48,735 nt of DNA from Phycisphaerales bacterium. GTDB lineage: Bacteria; Planctomycetota; Phycisphaerae; Phycisphaerales; UBA1924. Both the position numbers and the translations under genes were made by a program. Location of the stretch: positions 1-48,735 of the forward strand of contig JAGQOH010000024.1 of NCBI GenBank assembly GCA_020427635.1, read 5' to 3'. Within the stretch, counting starts at the first letter, position 1. Each line of letters opens with the position of its first letter. Shown in pieces: positions 1 to 8,917 of this stretch. Under the pieces are notes generated by a model. That model was not told the origin of the DNA and did no database searches. It was given only the letters and a program-made list of their open reading frames with translations.

Positions 1-20
1 ACCCCCGCCCCCCATTTCCG

Positions 21-26
21 TATAGT
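21..26 (+). promoter_or_regulatory. -10 hexamer TATAGT for leaderless start
   Basis: TATAGT lies 6 nt before the GTG at 33, with an in-frame TAG at 27-29 between them. A transcript starting 6-8 nt downstream of this box would begin at the start codon. The -35 region is too close to the window edge to judge. The same spacing recurs before seven other genes here. Confidence 0.45.
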
Positions 27-32
27 TAGTTA

Positions 33-455
33 GTGCTAGCTTACTCCGCCATCCTGAACGAGACCTTTGGCTGGCTCTGGATGGGCGTGGGCGTCCTCTC
101 CGGCGCCGCCCTGGGCCTCCGCTTCCACCGCGATCGCTTCCTGGGCGGCTACGCCTCCTGGCCCCGCCGACTCCTCCGCCTCGGGCACATTGCCTTCTTT
201 GGCCTTGGCATCCTCAATGTCCTCTTCGCCTGCTCCCTCCCCCGCATCGACCTCGCGCCGCCGTGGCCCGCCATCGCAAGCTTCGCCCTCATCGCCGGCG
301 CCGTCCTCATGCCCACCTGCTGCGCACTCGCCGCCTGGCGTCGCAAGTTCGTCCCGCTCTTCGCCGCCCCCGTCCTCAGCGTCGCCACCGCCATCACCAT
401 CACTTGGATTGGCCTGCTCATCCACGCCCTCCAACAAACCGGAGCCTCGCCATGA
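33..455 (+). CDS. small four-helix membrane protein, unknown function
   Basis: This 140-residue protein has four hydrophobic segments at about residues 11-29, 52-70, 80-100 and 108-132, separated by short basic loops (for example the Arg-rich stretch at 44-49), so it should sit in the cytoplasmic membrane. I recognise no family motif. The GTG start at 33 is preferred because an in-frame stop lies just upstream and a -10-like TATAGT ends 6 nt before it; ATG at 81 is the next option. Its TGA stop overlaps the ATG of the radical SAM gene (ATGA), so the two are probably translated together and may work together. It could be a membrane partner or simply a co-transcribed neighbour. Confidence 0.7.
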   Translation: MLAYSAILNETFGWLWMGVGVLSGAALGLRFHRDRFLGGYASWPRRLLRLGHIAFFGLGILNVLFACSLPRIDLAPPWPAIASFALIAGAVLMPTCCALAAWRRKFVPLFAAPVLSVATAITITWIGLLIHALQQTGASP

Positions 456-1774
456 AACTTGGCCTCATCGCCATGAGCGGCGTCCGCGCCTGGAGCAAAG
501 AACTCAACGACATTGGCATGACCATGCCCGGCGTCGTCGAACGCGGCAAAGTCATCGCCTCCATGCCAACACTCTCGCTCCTCACCCTCGCCGCCCTCAC
601 ACCCGACGACATCGAAGTCTCCTACCACGAAGTCCGCGACCTGCGCACCCACGAGGGCTTCGATGATCACGACTTCGACCTCGTCGCCATCGCAAGCCAG
701 TCCGCGCAGATCTCAGATGCCAACACGCTCGCCCATCACTTCCGCGCCCGCGGCACGCGCGTCATCATGGGCGGCATCCACGTCACCTCCATGCCCGATG
801 AAGCCCTGCAACACGCCGACGCCATCGTGACGGGCGAAGGCGAACCCGTCTGGCCCGACGTCCTGCGCGACGCCCGCAGAAAACGCCTGCAAAAACAGTA
901 CTGCGCAGACGCCTCCTTCCACCTCGCCGACGCCCCCATCCCCCGCTACGACCTGCTCGACATCGACCGCTACAACCGCCTGCTCATCCAGACCTGTCGC
1001 GGCTGCCCGCACCGCTGCGACTTCTGCGCAAGCTCCATCCTCCTCGTCCCCGGCTACACCACCAAACCTGCGCACCGCATCCGCGCCGAACTCGACGCCA
1101 TCACATCCATCTGGCCACACCCCTTCATCGAACTCGCCGACGACAATAGCTTCGCTTCGCCCGCGCACACACGCGCCATTTGCAGCGCATTCAAAGACAA
1201 GGGCGTCCGCTGGTTCGCCGAAACCGACGTCTCCATTGCGCAACACCCCGACCTACTCGACGAACTCCGCGAGTCAGGCTGCCGACAGGTTCTTCTTGGC
1301 CTCGAAAGCCCGCGCACAACAGGCCTCGACCACATCGAAACCCGCGCCAACTGGAAACTCCGCCAACTCTCCAAGTACGAGCACGCCGTCCACACCATCC
1401 AGTCCCACGGCATCACAGTGAACGGTTGCTTCGTCCTTGGCCTCGATGGCGACACACCCGAAGTCTTCGACGACATCTACAACTTCGCCGACCGCACATC
1501 CCTCTACGACGTCCAGGTCTCCGTCCTCACACCCTTCCCCGGCACACCCCTCTACAACCGCCTGCGCGCCGAAAACCGCCTCCTCCAACCCACCGAGTGG
1601 TCCGCCTGCACGCTCTTCGACGTCAACTTCCAGCCCAAACACATGACGCCCGACGAACTCCAACAAGGCCTCGTCGACCTCGCCCGCCGACTTTACGACC
1701 CCGCCTTCGTCCTCCAGCGCCGCCAACGCTTCTTCGATCACGCACGAAATCGTGGCTGGGCAACACCCGAATGA
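452..1774 (+). CDS. B12-binding-type radical SAM protein
   Basis: The 440-residue protein has a cobalamin-binding-type N-terminal half and a radical SAM core. The first half contains MGGIHVTSMP (residues 106-115) followed by DAIVTGEGE (123-131), which is typical of the B12-binding domain of BchE-like radical SAM enzymes; the DxHxxG cobalamin ligand motif is not evident. The [4Fe-4S] motif CxxxCxxC is Cys185, Cys189 and Cys192, followed by a TIM-barrel-like region. Known members perform methylations, ring formations or other radical reactions on lipids, cofactors or peptides; the substrate here cannot be read from sequence. The start is the ATG of an ATGA overlap with the upstream membrane gene; an upstream in-frame extension exists but would lie inside that gene. 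A membrane partner suggests a lipid or envelope substrate, as inference only. Confidence 0.85.
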   Translation: MKLGLIAMSGVRAWSKELNDIGMTMPGVVERGKVIASMPTLSLLTLAALTPDDIEVSYHEVRDLRTHEGFDDHDFDLVAIASQSAQISDANTLAHHFRARGTRVIMGGIHVTSMPDEALQHADAIVTGEGEPVWPDVLRDARRKRLQKQYCADASFHLADAPIPRYDLLDIDRYNRLLIQTCRGCPHRCDFCASSILLVPGYTTKPAHRIRAELDAITSIWPHPFIELADDNSFASPAHTRAICSAFKDKGVRWFAETDVSIAQHPDLLDELRESGCRQVLLGLESPRTTGLDHIETRANWKLRQLSKYEHAVHTIQSHGITVNGCFVLGLDGDTPEVFDDIYNFADRTSLYDVQVSVLTPFPGTPLYNRLRAENRLLQPTEWSACTLFDVNFQPKHMTPDELQQGLVDLARRLYDPAFVLQRRQRFFDHARNRGWATPE

Positions 1775-1800
1775 ACCTTCGTGTTTGGAGGTTGGCGTGT

Positions 1801-1806
1801 TACGCT
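1801..1806 (+). promoter_or_regulatory. -10 hexamer TACGCT for leaderless start
   Basis: TACGCT is followed by 7 nt and then the ATG at 1814. There is no Shine-Dalgarno in the gap. It fits the recurrent TAnnnT-6 to 8 nt-start pattern of this window. Confidence 0.4.
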
Positions 1807-1813
1807 CTTTCTT

Positions 1814-2497
1814 ATGAACGCAGCGATCCTGTTCCTGACGTGTGCAGTAGCCGCGAGCACTGCCGCCGAGCCGCAGCCCGCGCCGCCCTTCCCCCACCCC
1901 GCAATCACCGAAGTCCTCTTCAACGTTCCCAAACTCAACGCCGACGCCAATCACGATGGCGCGCGCGACGCCACCAGCGATGAATTCGTCGAACTCATCA
2001 ACCCACACGACAAACCCATCAACCTGCTCGGCTACCGCATCGCATCACGCCTCATCTGGGCCAACCCCACAGGCAAACAAGGTGTCACCTTCACCTTCCC
2101 CGACTTCACGCTCGCCCCTGGCGAAATCGTCGTCATCTTCAATGGCCACAACGCCGCAATTCCGGGCGACGTTGGCGACGCGAACGCCGCCCCCGCATCA
2201 ACCAACGAGTCCTTCGCCGGCGCATGGGTCTTCACCATGAACATGCCCTCGCAAAACCGCGCCTTCGCCAACGGCGGCGACTTCGTCCTACTCCTCACAC
2301 CACAAGGCCAACCCGTCGATGGCGTCGTCTGGGGCAACCCCTCCGTCACCCCGCCGCGCGGCAATTTCCGCCTCGCCGAAGTGGACGCAAACCCCAAAGG
2401 CTCCGTCCAGCGCACCGCCGCCGACGCCGACCTCGACGCCCACGCCACAATCAACGGCTCAACCTGCTCACCCGGCGAAATCCCCGCCGCCAAATAG
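1814..2497 (+). CDS. secreted lamin-tail-domain (LTD) protein
   Basis: This secreted protein of about 227 residues starts with a hydrophobic segment ending in AVAASTAAEP, a likely signal peptide. The mature part begins with ITEVLFN and continues through DEFVELINPHD, NLLGYRI and LAPGEIVVIFNG, the successive strands of a lamin-tail (LTD) immunoglobulin-like fold. LTD proteins of bacteria are extracellular and often accompany surface proteins or nucleases, but no catalytic domain is present here. Two starts are possible. ATG at 1814 has a -10-like TACGCT 7 nt upstream. GTG at 1781 adds 11 residues with an Arg, which gives a more classical signal-peptide n-region. I chose ATG on the promoter pattern, without certainty. 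Confidence 0.75.
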   Translation: MNAAILFLTCAVAASTAAEPQPAPPFPHPAITEVLFNVPKLNADANHDGARDATSDEFVELINPHDKPINLLGYRIASRLIWANPTGKQGVTFTFPDFTLAPGEIVVIFNGHNAAIPGDVGDANAAPASTNESFAGAWVFTMNMPSQNRAFANGGDFVLLLTPQGQPVDGVVWGNPSVTPPRGNFRLAEVDANPKGSVQRTAADADLDAHATINGSTCSPGEIPAAK

Positions 2498-2559
2498 CCC
2501 CGCGCCCCGGCGCGATACCATGCCACTCCCGGAACCCTTCACCGAGGAGCGAGCGCCCC

Positions 2560-3105
2560 ATGGCCTGGATCACCAAAGACTCCGCCAACGCAACCATCGA
2601 GCGCCGCGCCGAGCCCTACCTCACCGACGCGCTCAAGAAACAAGCCGCCGACACCTACCTCCCCCGCTACGAAACCAAGAAGGCCGCCACGCTCCCCGTG
2701 CTCCACATGATCCAGCACACCTACGGCTGGATCCCGCACCAGGCCATCGAAGAAGTCGCCGCCTTCCTCGAACTCGCCCCGGGCGATGTCCTCGACACCG
2801 CAAGCTTCTACGAAGAGTTCTGGCTCAAGCAAAAAGGCAAGCACACCATCGCCGTCTGCCGCTCCATCGCGTGCGAATTCTGCGATCACAAGGCCCTTAC
2901 CGATCGCTGCCGCGACAAACTCAGTATCGAAATCGGCGATACCACAGACGATGGCGAGTTCACGCTCATTGAGCTTGAGTGCCTCGGCGCCTGCGGCGGC
3001 GCACCCGCCGCCCTCATCGACGAAAAGCTCCACGAGTTCCTCACCCCCGACCAGCTCGACAAGCTCATCGACGAAGCCCGTCGAAACAAGGGCCACCACC
3101 ACTAG
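2560..3105 (+). CDS. nuoE: NADH-quinone oxidoreductase subunit E (24 kDa)
   Basis: NuoE is the [2Fe-2S] thioredoxin-like subunit of the NADH-oxidising arm of complex I and pairs with NuoF in the cytoplasm. The 181-residue protein has the N-terminal helical domain (LPVLHMIQHTYGWIP, residues 45-59) and four cluster ligands in the usual order: Cys100 and Cys105, then Cys141 and Cys145 within CLGACGGAP. Length is normal. ATG at 2560 follows GAGGAG at 2544-2549. nuoF normally follows directly; here it starts 4.4 kb downstream, after two peroxidase genes and an opposing gene. The protein could also serve an NAD-linked hydrogenase or formate dehydrogenase module, since no nuoG lies in the window to settle the complex. 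Confidence 0.93.
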   Translation: MAWITKDSANATIERRAEPYLTDALKKQAADTYLPRYETKKAATLPVLHMIQHTYGWIPHQAIEEVAAFLELAPGDVLDTASFYEEFWLKQKGKHTIAVCRSIACEFCDHKALTDRCRDKLSIEIGDTTDDGEFTLIELECLGACGGAPAALIDEKLHEFLTPDQLDKLIDEARRNKGHHH

Positions 3106-3233
3106 CCGAACTTTTGCCTGCGCCTGCTGCAATCTCCCCGCTACGCTCGCGTTGTGCCCCTTGGTTGGGGGTCCGGGCCACGTCGGGGCACGCGGTCCTC
3201 CATCGACACGTTTTCGAGACCCGGGAGGACGTC

Positions 3234-5027
3234 ATGCACAAGAACTTTGCCCATTTTCGCGCGACAGGTCTGCTCGCGCTGCTCGCGATCGCCGCCGGTG
3301 CATCCGCACGCGCGCTGCCGCCTGTACCGCAACCCGCTGAAAACCCCACTACCGAAGCAAAACGCGTTCTGGGCAAGATCCTCTTCTGGGACGAGCAACT
3401 CTCCTCCGACAACACCATGGCTTGCGGCACATGCCACCGCGCCGCTTTCGGTGGCGGCGACCCGCGCGTCGCCATTCACCCAGGCCTCGATGGCATCCAA
3501 CCCTCGCCCGACGACCGCTTCACATCGCCAGGCGTCGTCCACTGCGACACCAACGAAAACTACGACCCCGCCGCCAACTTCGATCTGAACGTCCAGGTCA
3601 CGCCCCGCGCGGCAAACCCCTTCATCAACGCAGGCTACGCCCCCGAACTCTTCTGGGATGGGCGCGCAAGCTCCACCTTCACAGACCCCCAAACTGGCCT
3701 GATCGAAATCGTTGCAGGCGGCGCACTGGAAAGCCAAGTCGTCGGCCCGCCTACATCAACCGTCGAAATGGGACACGACGATCGCAACTGGGACCAAATC
3801 TCTGAAAAGCTGCGCACCGCAGGCCCGCTCGCCCTCGCCACAAACCTGCCTGCAGACGTCGACGCCGCCATCCTGTCCTTCCCGAGCTATCCCCTGCTCT
3901 TCGCACAAGCATTTGGCGACAACGAAATCAACGCCAAGCGCATCGCCTTCGCCGTTGCCGCCTACGAGCGCACACTCATCTCCGATCAATCACCGTGGGA
4001 CTTGTTTGTCGCAGGCGATACCGGCGCACTCACGCCGGGTCAGCAACAAGGCCTTGCCTTCTTCCAAGCATCCGCATGCAACATCTGTCACAACGCCCCG
4101 CTCTTCACCGACAACCAGTTCCACAACATTGGCCTGCGCCCAAACAATGACGACATCGCCCGCGAAGAAGTCACAGGCAATCCCGCGGATCGCGGCAAAA
4201 CCAAGACCGCATCCCTGCGCAACCTCGCCACACGCGCAACCCTCATGCACACGGGCCAATTCAACAACGTAGGCCAGGTCTTTCCGTTCTACGCCGGCCC
4301 CGGCGCGCCGGGCAATCCAAACCGCGACCCGCTCCTCCCCGCAGTCATCCCGCCACCACAAGCACCCGCCGTCATCGACTTCATCGTCAATGGCCTCACC
4401 GATCCGCGCGTCGTTGCCGAGACTTTCCCCTTCGATCGCCCGACACTGCGCTCGGAATTGGGCCCCAACCCCGTCATCATCACCGCCTCCACGCCAGGCA
4501 CCGGCGGCATCGCCCCACGCTTGATCGCAAACGTCCCGCCAAATGTCGGCAATACAAACTTCAAGATCGGGCTCGACAATGCGCTTGGCGGCGCCATCGC
4601 AACAGTCGTCATCTCACAAACACCGCCCGTCGCGGGACAACTCATCAACCTGATCGACACGCAAGGGCCCTTCACCATCCAAAGCACCGGCGCAGGCAAC
4701 GGCTACGCCACATTCCACTGGCCCATCGCGCCCAACGCCGCCCTCGATGGCGAGACCTATTTCATGCAATGGCTCGTTGCAGACGCGGGCGCAACAGGCG
4801 GCATCGCACGCTCCAACATCGCGCAACTCACACTCTTCGCTGGCGCCGCGCTCCCGCCCGGTTGCCCAGGTGACGCCGATGCCTCCGGCGCCGTTGACCT
4901 CGCCGACCTCACTGTCGTCCTCTTCAACTTTGGCTCCGCGGGCCCGGATGGCGATGTCGATCTCGATGGCGATGTCGATCTCGACGACCTCTCCACCGTG
5001 CTCTTCTGGTTCGGATCCGCCTGCTAG
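3234..5027 (+). CDS. di-heme cytochrome c peroxidase (CCP/MauG family) with dockerin-like tail, copy 1
   Basis: This exported 597-residue protein belongs to the bacterial di-heme peroxidase/MauG family, which reduces peroxide or oxidises partner proteins outside the cytoplasm. A signal peptide (to about residue 27) precedes two c-type heme sites, CGTCH (64-68) and CNICH (282-286), and a conserved LRNLATRATLMHTGQF block (328-343) that in the family carries a heme ligand. After the catalytic region comes an extra domain of about 150 residues, probably beta-rich. The end is a duplicated Ca-loop tail beginning PPGCPGDADASG and ending FGSAC, the GC-type dockerin-like module of Phycisphaerae. ATG at 3234 follows GGGAGGA at 3222-3228. 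A close paralogue follows 71 bp downstream. The dockerin tail implies anchoring to a surface partner, as inference. Confidence 0.88.
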   Translation: MHKNFAHFRATGLLALLAIAAGASARALPPVPQPAENPTTEAKRVLGKILFWDEQLSSDNTMACGTCHRAAFGGGDPRVAIHPGLDGIQPSPDDRFTSPGVVHCDTNENYDPAANFDLNVQVTPRAANPFINAGYAPELFWDGRASSTFTDPQTGLIEIVAGGALESQVVGPPTSTVEMGHDDRNWDQISEKLRTAGPLALATNLPADVDAAILSFPSYPLLFAQAFGDNEINAKRIAFAVAAYERTLISDQSPWDLFVAGDTGALTPGQQQGLAFFQASACNICHNAPLFTDNQFHNIGLRPNNDDIAREEVTGNPADRGKTKTASLRNLATRATLMHTGQFNNVGQVFPFYAGPGAPGNPNRDPLLPAVIPPPQAPAVIDFIVNGLTDPRVVAETFPFDRPTLRSELGPNPVIITASTPGTGGIAPRLIANVPPNVGNTNFKIGLDNALGGAIATVVISQTPPVAGQLINLIDTQGPFTIQSTGAGNGYATFHWPIAPNAALDGETYFMQWLVADAGATGGIARSNIAQLTLFAGAALPPGCPGDADASGAVDLADLTVVLFNFGSAGPDGDVDLDGDVDLDDLSTVLFWFGSAC

Positions 5028-5098
5028 CGCCTCGCCACGCCCACAGAGCCGCAACATTGCCTCCTCCCGGTGCGTATCGCCAACACCGGGAGGATGTC

Positions 5099-6898
5099 AT
5101 GCAGATGCTCCAAGCGTCGGTCCGTGCGGCCAAACTCAGCACGATCCTCAGCGCTCTCGCTGCAAGCGCCGCATGGGGCCAAACCATGCCCCCCGTGCCC
5201 GAGCCTTCCGAAAACCCCACGACCGAAGCCAAGCGCGTCCTTGGAAAGATCCTCTTCTGGGACGAACAACTCTCGTCCGACAACACCATGGCCTGCGGCA
5301 CATGCCACCGTCCGGACGCCGGCGGCTCAGATCCGCGCGTCGGCATCCACCCGGGCCCCGACGGCATCACCCCATCATTCGATGACATCCGTGGCTCATT
5401 TGGGGTCATCCAAAGTGACACAAACGACAACTACACCCCGCACACAATCTTCGACCTGCACCCACAGGTCACCAACCGCGCCGCAAGCTCCATCATCAAC
5501 GCCGGCTATGCATCCGAACTTTTCTGGGATGGACGGGCGCCCACAACGTTCACCGATCCGCAAACCGGCATTATCGAAATAGTCACAGGCGGTGCGCTCG
5601 AAAGCCAAGTCGTTGCGCCGCCCATCTCAGATGTCGAAATGGCACACGCCGCACGCGACTGGAACCAAATCGCAACCAAGCTCCGCGCCGTCGGCCCCCT
5701 TGCGCTCGCAAACAACCTGCCGCCCGATGTCGACGCCGCAATCCAATCCTTCCCAAGCTACCCCGCGCTCTTCACCGAGGCCTTTGGTGATGACGAGATC
5801 AACGCCAAACGCATCGCCTTCGCCATCGCCGCCTACGAGCGCACACTTGTTGCTGACCAAGCGCCGTGGGATCTCTTCATGGCCGGCGATGACACCGCGC
5901 TCACCACAGAACAACATCTTGGTTGGGACGTCATCCGTGAGAGCGGCTGCATCATTTGTCACCCTGCGCCACTCTTCACCGACAACACCTTCCACAACAC
6001 CGGGCTCCGCCCCAATATCGAAGACATTGGCCGCGAAGCAATCACGGGCTTCCTTGGCGATCGCGGTAAGATGAAAACCGCCTCCCTACGCAACCTCGCC
6101 ACACGCCCAACGCTCATGCACAACGGCGCGTTCACCGACGTCATCCAGGTCTTCCCCTTCTACGCCGTTATCTTCAATCCATCCAATCCCAACCGCGACA
6201 TCCTCCTGCCCACTGGTATTCCGCAAGAGTTCCAAGCCCCCGTCACCGACTTCATCGTCAATGGCCTTACCGACCCGCGCGTCGTCGCTGAATCGTTCCC
6301 TTTCGACCGCCCAACACTGCGCTCCGAACTGCCGCCCAATCCCGCCATCCTTCTCGGCGCAACCCCGGGCGCCGCCGGCATCACGCCCAAGATCATCGCA
6401 CTCGTCCCGCCAAACGTGGGCAACCTCGACTTCAAGATCGGTGTGCACAACGCCCTTGGCGGCGCCACCGCCTCCCTCGTCATCTCACAAACACCGCCCG
6501 TCACTGGCGAACTGATCAACCCGATCGCCACCATCGCGCCGCTCGTCCTGCAAGGCTCAGGCGCCGGCACAGGCTTCGCCACCGTCCATTGGCCCATCGA
6601 CCCCAACCCCGCACTCGATGGCGAAGTCTTCTACATGCAATGGCTCATCGACGACCCCGCCGCGCCAAGCGGTGAAGCGCGCTCCGACATCGCGCAACTC
6701 ACACTCTTCGCAGGTGACGCACTTCCGCCAGGCTGCCCAGGCGACGCCGACGGCTCCAACCACGTCAACCTCGATGATCTTCAGCTCGTCCTCTTCAACT
6801 TTGGCTCGCCCGGCCCCGCAGGAGATCTCGATCACGATGGCGACACCGACATCGACGACCTCCAGACTGTCCTCTTCTGGTTCGGCGCCAGCTGCTAG
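5099..6898 (+). CDS. di-heme cytochrome c peroxidase (CCP/MauG family) with dockerin-like tail, copy 2
   Basis: This 599-residue protein is a tandem paralogue of the preceding gene with the same domain order: signal peptide ending near AWGQ (about residue 28), heme sites CGTCH (66-70) and CIICH (284-288), the LRNLATRPTLMHNGAF ligand block, a C-terminal beta-rich domain and the duplicated dockerin-like tail from PPGCPGDADGSN to WFGASC. Blocks such as KRVLGKILFWDEQLSSDNTM are identical in both copies, while the DNA differs mainly at third codon positions, so the duplication is not recent and both copies appear constrained. The leader is also shared: a CGGGAGGA-type site ends 5 nt before each ATG. 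The stop TAG shares its CTAG with the stop of the opposing gene. Confidence 0.88.
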   Translation: MQMLQASVRAAKLSTILSALAASAAWGQTMPPVPEPSENPTTEAKRVLGKILFWDEQLSSDNTMACGTCHRPDAGGSDPRVGIHPGPDGITPSFDDIRGSFGVIQSDTNDNYTPHTIFDLHPQVTNRAASSIINAGYASELFWDGRAPTTFTDPQTGIIEIVTGGALESQVVAPPISDVEMAHAARDWNQIATKLRAVGPLALANNLPPDVDAAIQSFPSYPALFTEAFGDDEINAKRIAFAIAAYERTLVADQAPWDLFMAGDDTALTTEQHLGWDVIRESGCIICHPAPLFTDNTFHNTGLRPNIEDIGREAITGFLGDRGKMKTASLRNLATRPTLMHNGAFTDVIQVFPFYAVIFNPSNPNRDILLPTGIPQEFQAPVTDFIVNGLTDPRVVAESFPFDRPTLRSELPPNPAILLGATPGAAGITPKIIALVPPNVGNLDFKIGVHNALGGATASLVISQTPPVTGELINPIATIAPLVLQGSGAGTGFATVHWPIDPNPALDGEVFYMQWLIDDPAAPSGEARSDIAQLTLFAGDALPPGCPGDADGSNHVNLDDLQLVLFNFGSPGPAGDLDHDGDTDIDDLQTVLFWFGASC

Positions 6899-7440
6899 CT
6901 CTCCCGAGCTTCCGCGCCCAACTGCACATCACCCAACGCCACCACCCGCTCCAGAATCGCCGCCGCCAGCGCCTCGGCATCATCGCTCGTAATCACCAGC
7001 GCACGCTTCTTGCCCGTGCGTGTGATGCGCACACCACCACCACTCTTCGCCACATACCCCGTCGCCTTGGGGACCACCTTCACACCCCAGCCCATGAAGT
7101 CGCGCATCGCATCAACCTTGACGACCTCGACCGATTCAATCGCGCTATACCTCGTGCTACCAAACCAAAACGGCGGAAACGCGTGCCGTAAACGGTCCGC
7201 CTCCACACGCACACGCAACTTCGTCGACGTCACGATGATCGGCGCCACCGCCATCGCCCCAAGCACGATCGGCATCACATGCCAGGGCGTCTTACTCACC
7301 ACCAACAACGCGCCAACGATGAACACCGACGGAATCTCAAACGCCAACACCAGCTTCAACACGAACGGGTCAAGCCGCTGCGTCTGCTCGAGCACCGCAT
7401 CCTCGCCGCCGCCCCCAGGCCTCGTACCGTCCGTATCCAT
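6895..7440 (-). CDS. membrane protein with PH-like domain
   Basis: This 181-residue protein has two adjacent membrane helices (about residues 27-48 and 53-71) followed by a small beta-rich domain (74-165) that resembles the bacterial PH (bPH) fold: strands around LRVRVEADRLRHAFP, the FWFG turn, SAIESVEVV and GGVRITRTGKKRALVITSDD, then a C-terminal helix. The bPH match is by pattern only and the function is unknown. It is transcribed divergently from nuoF, with 61 bp between starts, and ends tail-to-tail with the second peroxidase by sharing CTAG. A TAGGGT box lies 6 nt before the ATG, so a leaderless transcript is likely. Confidence 0.7.
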   Translation of the reverse strand: MDTDGTRPGGGGEDAVLEQTQRLDPFVLKLVLAFEIPSVFIVGALLVVSKTPWHVMPIVLGAMAVAPIIVTSTKLRVRVEADRLRHAFPPFWFGSTRYSAIESVEVVKVDAMRDFMGWGVKVVPKATGYVAKSGGGVRITRTGKKRALVITSDDAEALAAAILERVVALGDVQLGAEARES

Positions 7441-7446
7441 GCCCCA

Positions 7447-7452
7447 ACCCTA
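7447..7452 (-). promoter_or_regulatory. -10 hexamer TAGGGT for leaderless start
   Basis: On the - strand TAGGGT is followed by 6 nt and the ATG at 7440. No Shine-Dalgarno is present between them. Same spacing as the other leaderless candidates. Confidence 0.4.
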
Positions 7453-7471
7453 GCCGCCCTGCCGAAAGCCG

Positions 7472-7477
7472 TACAAT
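7472..7477 (+). promoter_or_regulatory. -10 hexamer TACAAT for nuoF
   Basis: TACAAT lies 24 nt before the nuoF ATG, leaving a short leader that contains GGAGGAT at 7489-7495. This is a normally led gene, in contrast to the divergent neighbour. Confidence 0.45.
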
Positions 7478-7501
7478 CCACCTCCCGCGGAGGATTTCGC
7501 C

Positions 7502-8908
7502 ATGTGGCAGCCCAAGATGGACAAACCCTGTCTCACCCAGCGCATCCCCTCGCCGCCATTTGGCGACTTTGCGGACCGGCGCACCATCTCCTACGACGAA
7601 TACGTCAAGACTGGCGGCTACACCGCGCTCCGCAAAGCCCTCTCGCTCCCACCCGCCGACATCGTCGCCACCGTCAAAGACGCGCAGCTCCGGGGTCGCG
7701 GCGGCGCAGGCTTCCCCACTGGACTCAAGTGGACCTTCCTCCCGGCGCCAACAGGCCCACAACAAGATCGCATCGCGCGCAACGAACAACGCTACCTCGC
7801 CATCAACGCTGACGAATCCGAGCCCGGCACATTCAAAGACCGCCTGCTCATGGATTTCGATCCCCATCTCCTGCTCGAAGGCATCGCGATCTGCTGCTAC
7901 GCCTGCCAGCTCGATCGCGCCTACATCTACATTCGCGGCGAATACCACCACCAGGCCGCGGTCCTCGAAAACGCAATCAAGGAAGCCTACGAGCATGGTG
8001 TCTTTGGTCCAAAGGGACTGCTCAAAGGCTCAGACACCGCAAACGCCGACTTTGGCAACGGACCCTTCGCCGTCGAATGCCATGTCCACCGCGGCGCCGG
8101 CGCATACATCTGCGGCGAAGAAACCGCACTCTTGGAATCCCTCGAAGGCAAGCGCGGCTGGCCCCGCAACAAGCCACCCTTCCCCGCCATCAAAGGCCTC
8201 TTCGCGAAACCAACCATCATCAACAACGTCGAGACGCTCGCCCACCTACCCTCGATCGTCGAACACGGCGCCGATTGGTTCAAATCCTTCGGCACACAAT
8301 CCAGTGCCGGCACCAAGCTCATGGGCGTCTCGGGTCACGTCAACCGCCCGGGCGTCTTCGAATGCGATCTTGGCATCCCCCTGCGCACGCTTGTCGAATC
8401 CAAGGACTACTCCCAAGGCATGCGCCATGGCAAGAAGTTCAAGGGCGCCATCGCCGGCGGCGTCTCCACCGGCATCCTGAGCGCCGACCAGTTCGATGCG
8501 CCCATGGATTTCGACATTGGCCGCGCGTACAACGTCCTTGGCCTCGGCACCGCCTGCCCGACCATCTTCGACGAAGACACCGACATGGTCGCCGTCGCAC
8601 GAAACATCGCACGCTTCTTCAAGCACGAATCCTGCGGCCAATGCACACCCTGCCGCGAAGGCTCGGGCTGGCTCTATCAACTCCTCTCGCGCATCGAAGC
8701 TGGCGACGGGCGCACCAAAGACCTCGACCTCACACTCGAAATCGCAACCTCCATGGGCGCCATGCCCGGCACAACGATCTGCGGCCTCGCTGACGGCAAC
8801 AACTGGGCCATCCGCACGATCATCAACAAGTACCGCGATGAGTTCGAGGCCAAAGTCCGCCCGACCTTCGTGCCCGTGACGATGAGCGTGGGGGCGGGAG
8901 CGCGGTAG
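7502..8908 (+). CDS. nuoF: NADH-quinone oxidoreductase subunit F (51 kDa)
   Basis: NuoF oxidises NADH and carries FMN and cluster N3 in the cytoplasmic arm of complex I. The 468-residue protein shows the Gly-rich NADH/FMN region GRGGAGFPTGLKW (65-77), NADESEPGTFKDR (102-114), GAGAYICGEETALLESLEG (198-216) and the [4Fe-4S] ligands Cys378, Cys381 and Cys384 (ESCGQCTPCREG) with Cys427 as the distal fourth. All expected residues are present and length is slightly long at the N-terminus. ATG at 7502 follows GGAGGAT. It is separated from nuoE by two peroxidase genes and one opposing gene, and nuoG is not the next gene, so the dehydrogenase module is split here. Confidence 0.95.
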   Translation: MWQPKMDKPCLTQRIPSPPFGDFADRRTISYDEYVKTGGYTALRKALSLPPADIVATVKDAQLRGRGGAGFPTGLKWTFLPAPTGPQQDRIARNEQRYLAINADESEPGTFKDRLLMDFDPHLLLEGIAICCYACQLDRAYIYIRGEYHHQAAVLENAIKEAYEHGVFGPKGLLKGSDTANADFGNGPFAVECHVHRGAGAYICGEETALLESLEGKRGWPRNKPPFPAIKGLFAKPTIINNVETLAHLPSIVEHGADWFKSFGTQSSAGTKLMGVSGHVNRPGVFECDLGIPLRTLVESKDYSQGMRHGKKFKGAIAGGVSTGILSADQFDAPMDFDIGRAYNVLGLGTACPTIFDEDTDMVAVARNIARFFKHESCGQCTPCREGSGWLYQLLSRIEAGDGRTKDLDLTLEIATSMGAMPGTTICGLADGNNWAIRTIINKYRDEFEAKVRPTFVPVTMSVGAGAR

Positions 8909-8917
8909 GAGAACCGA

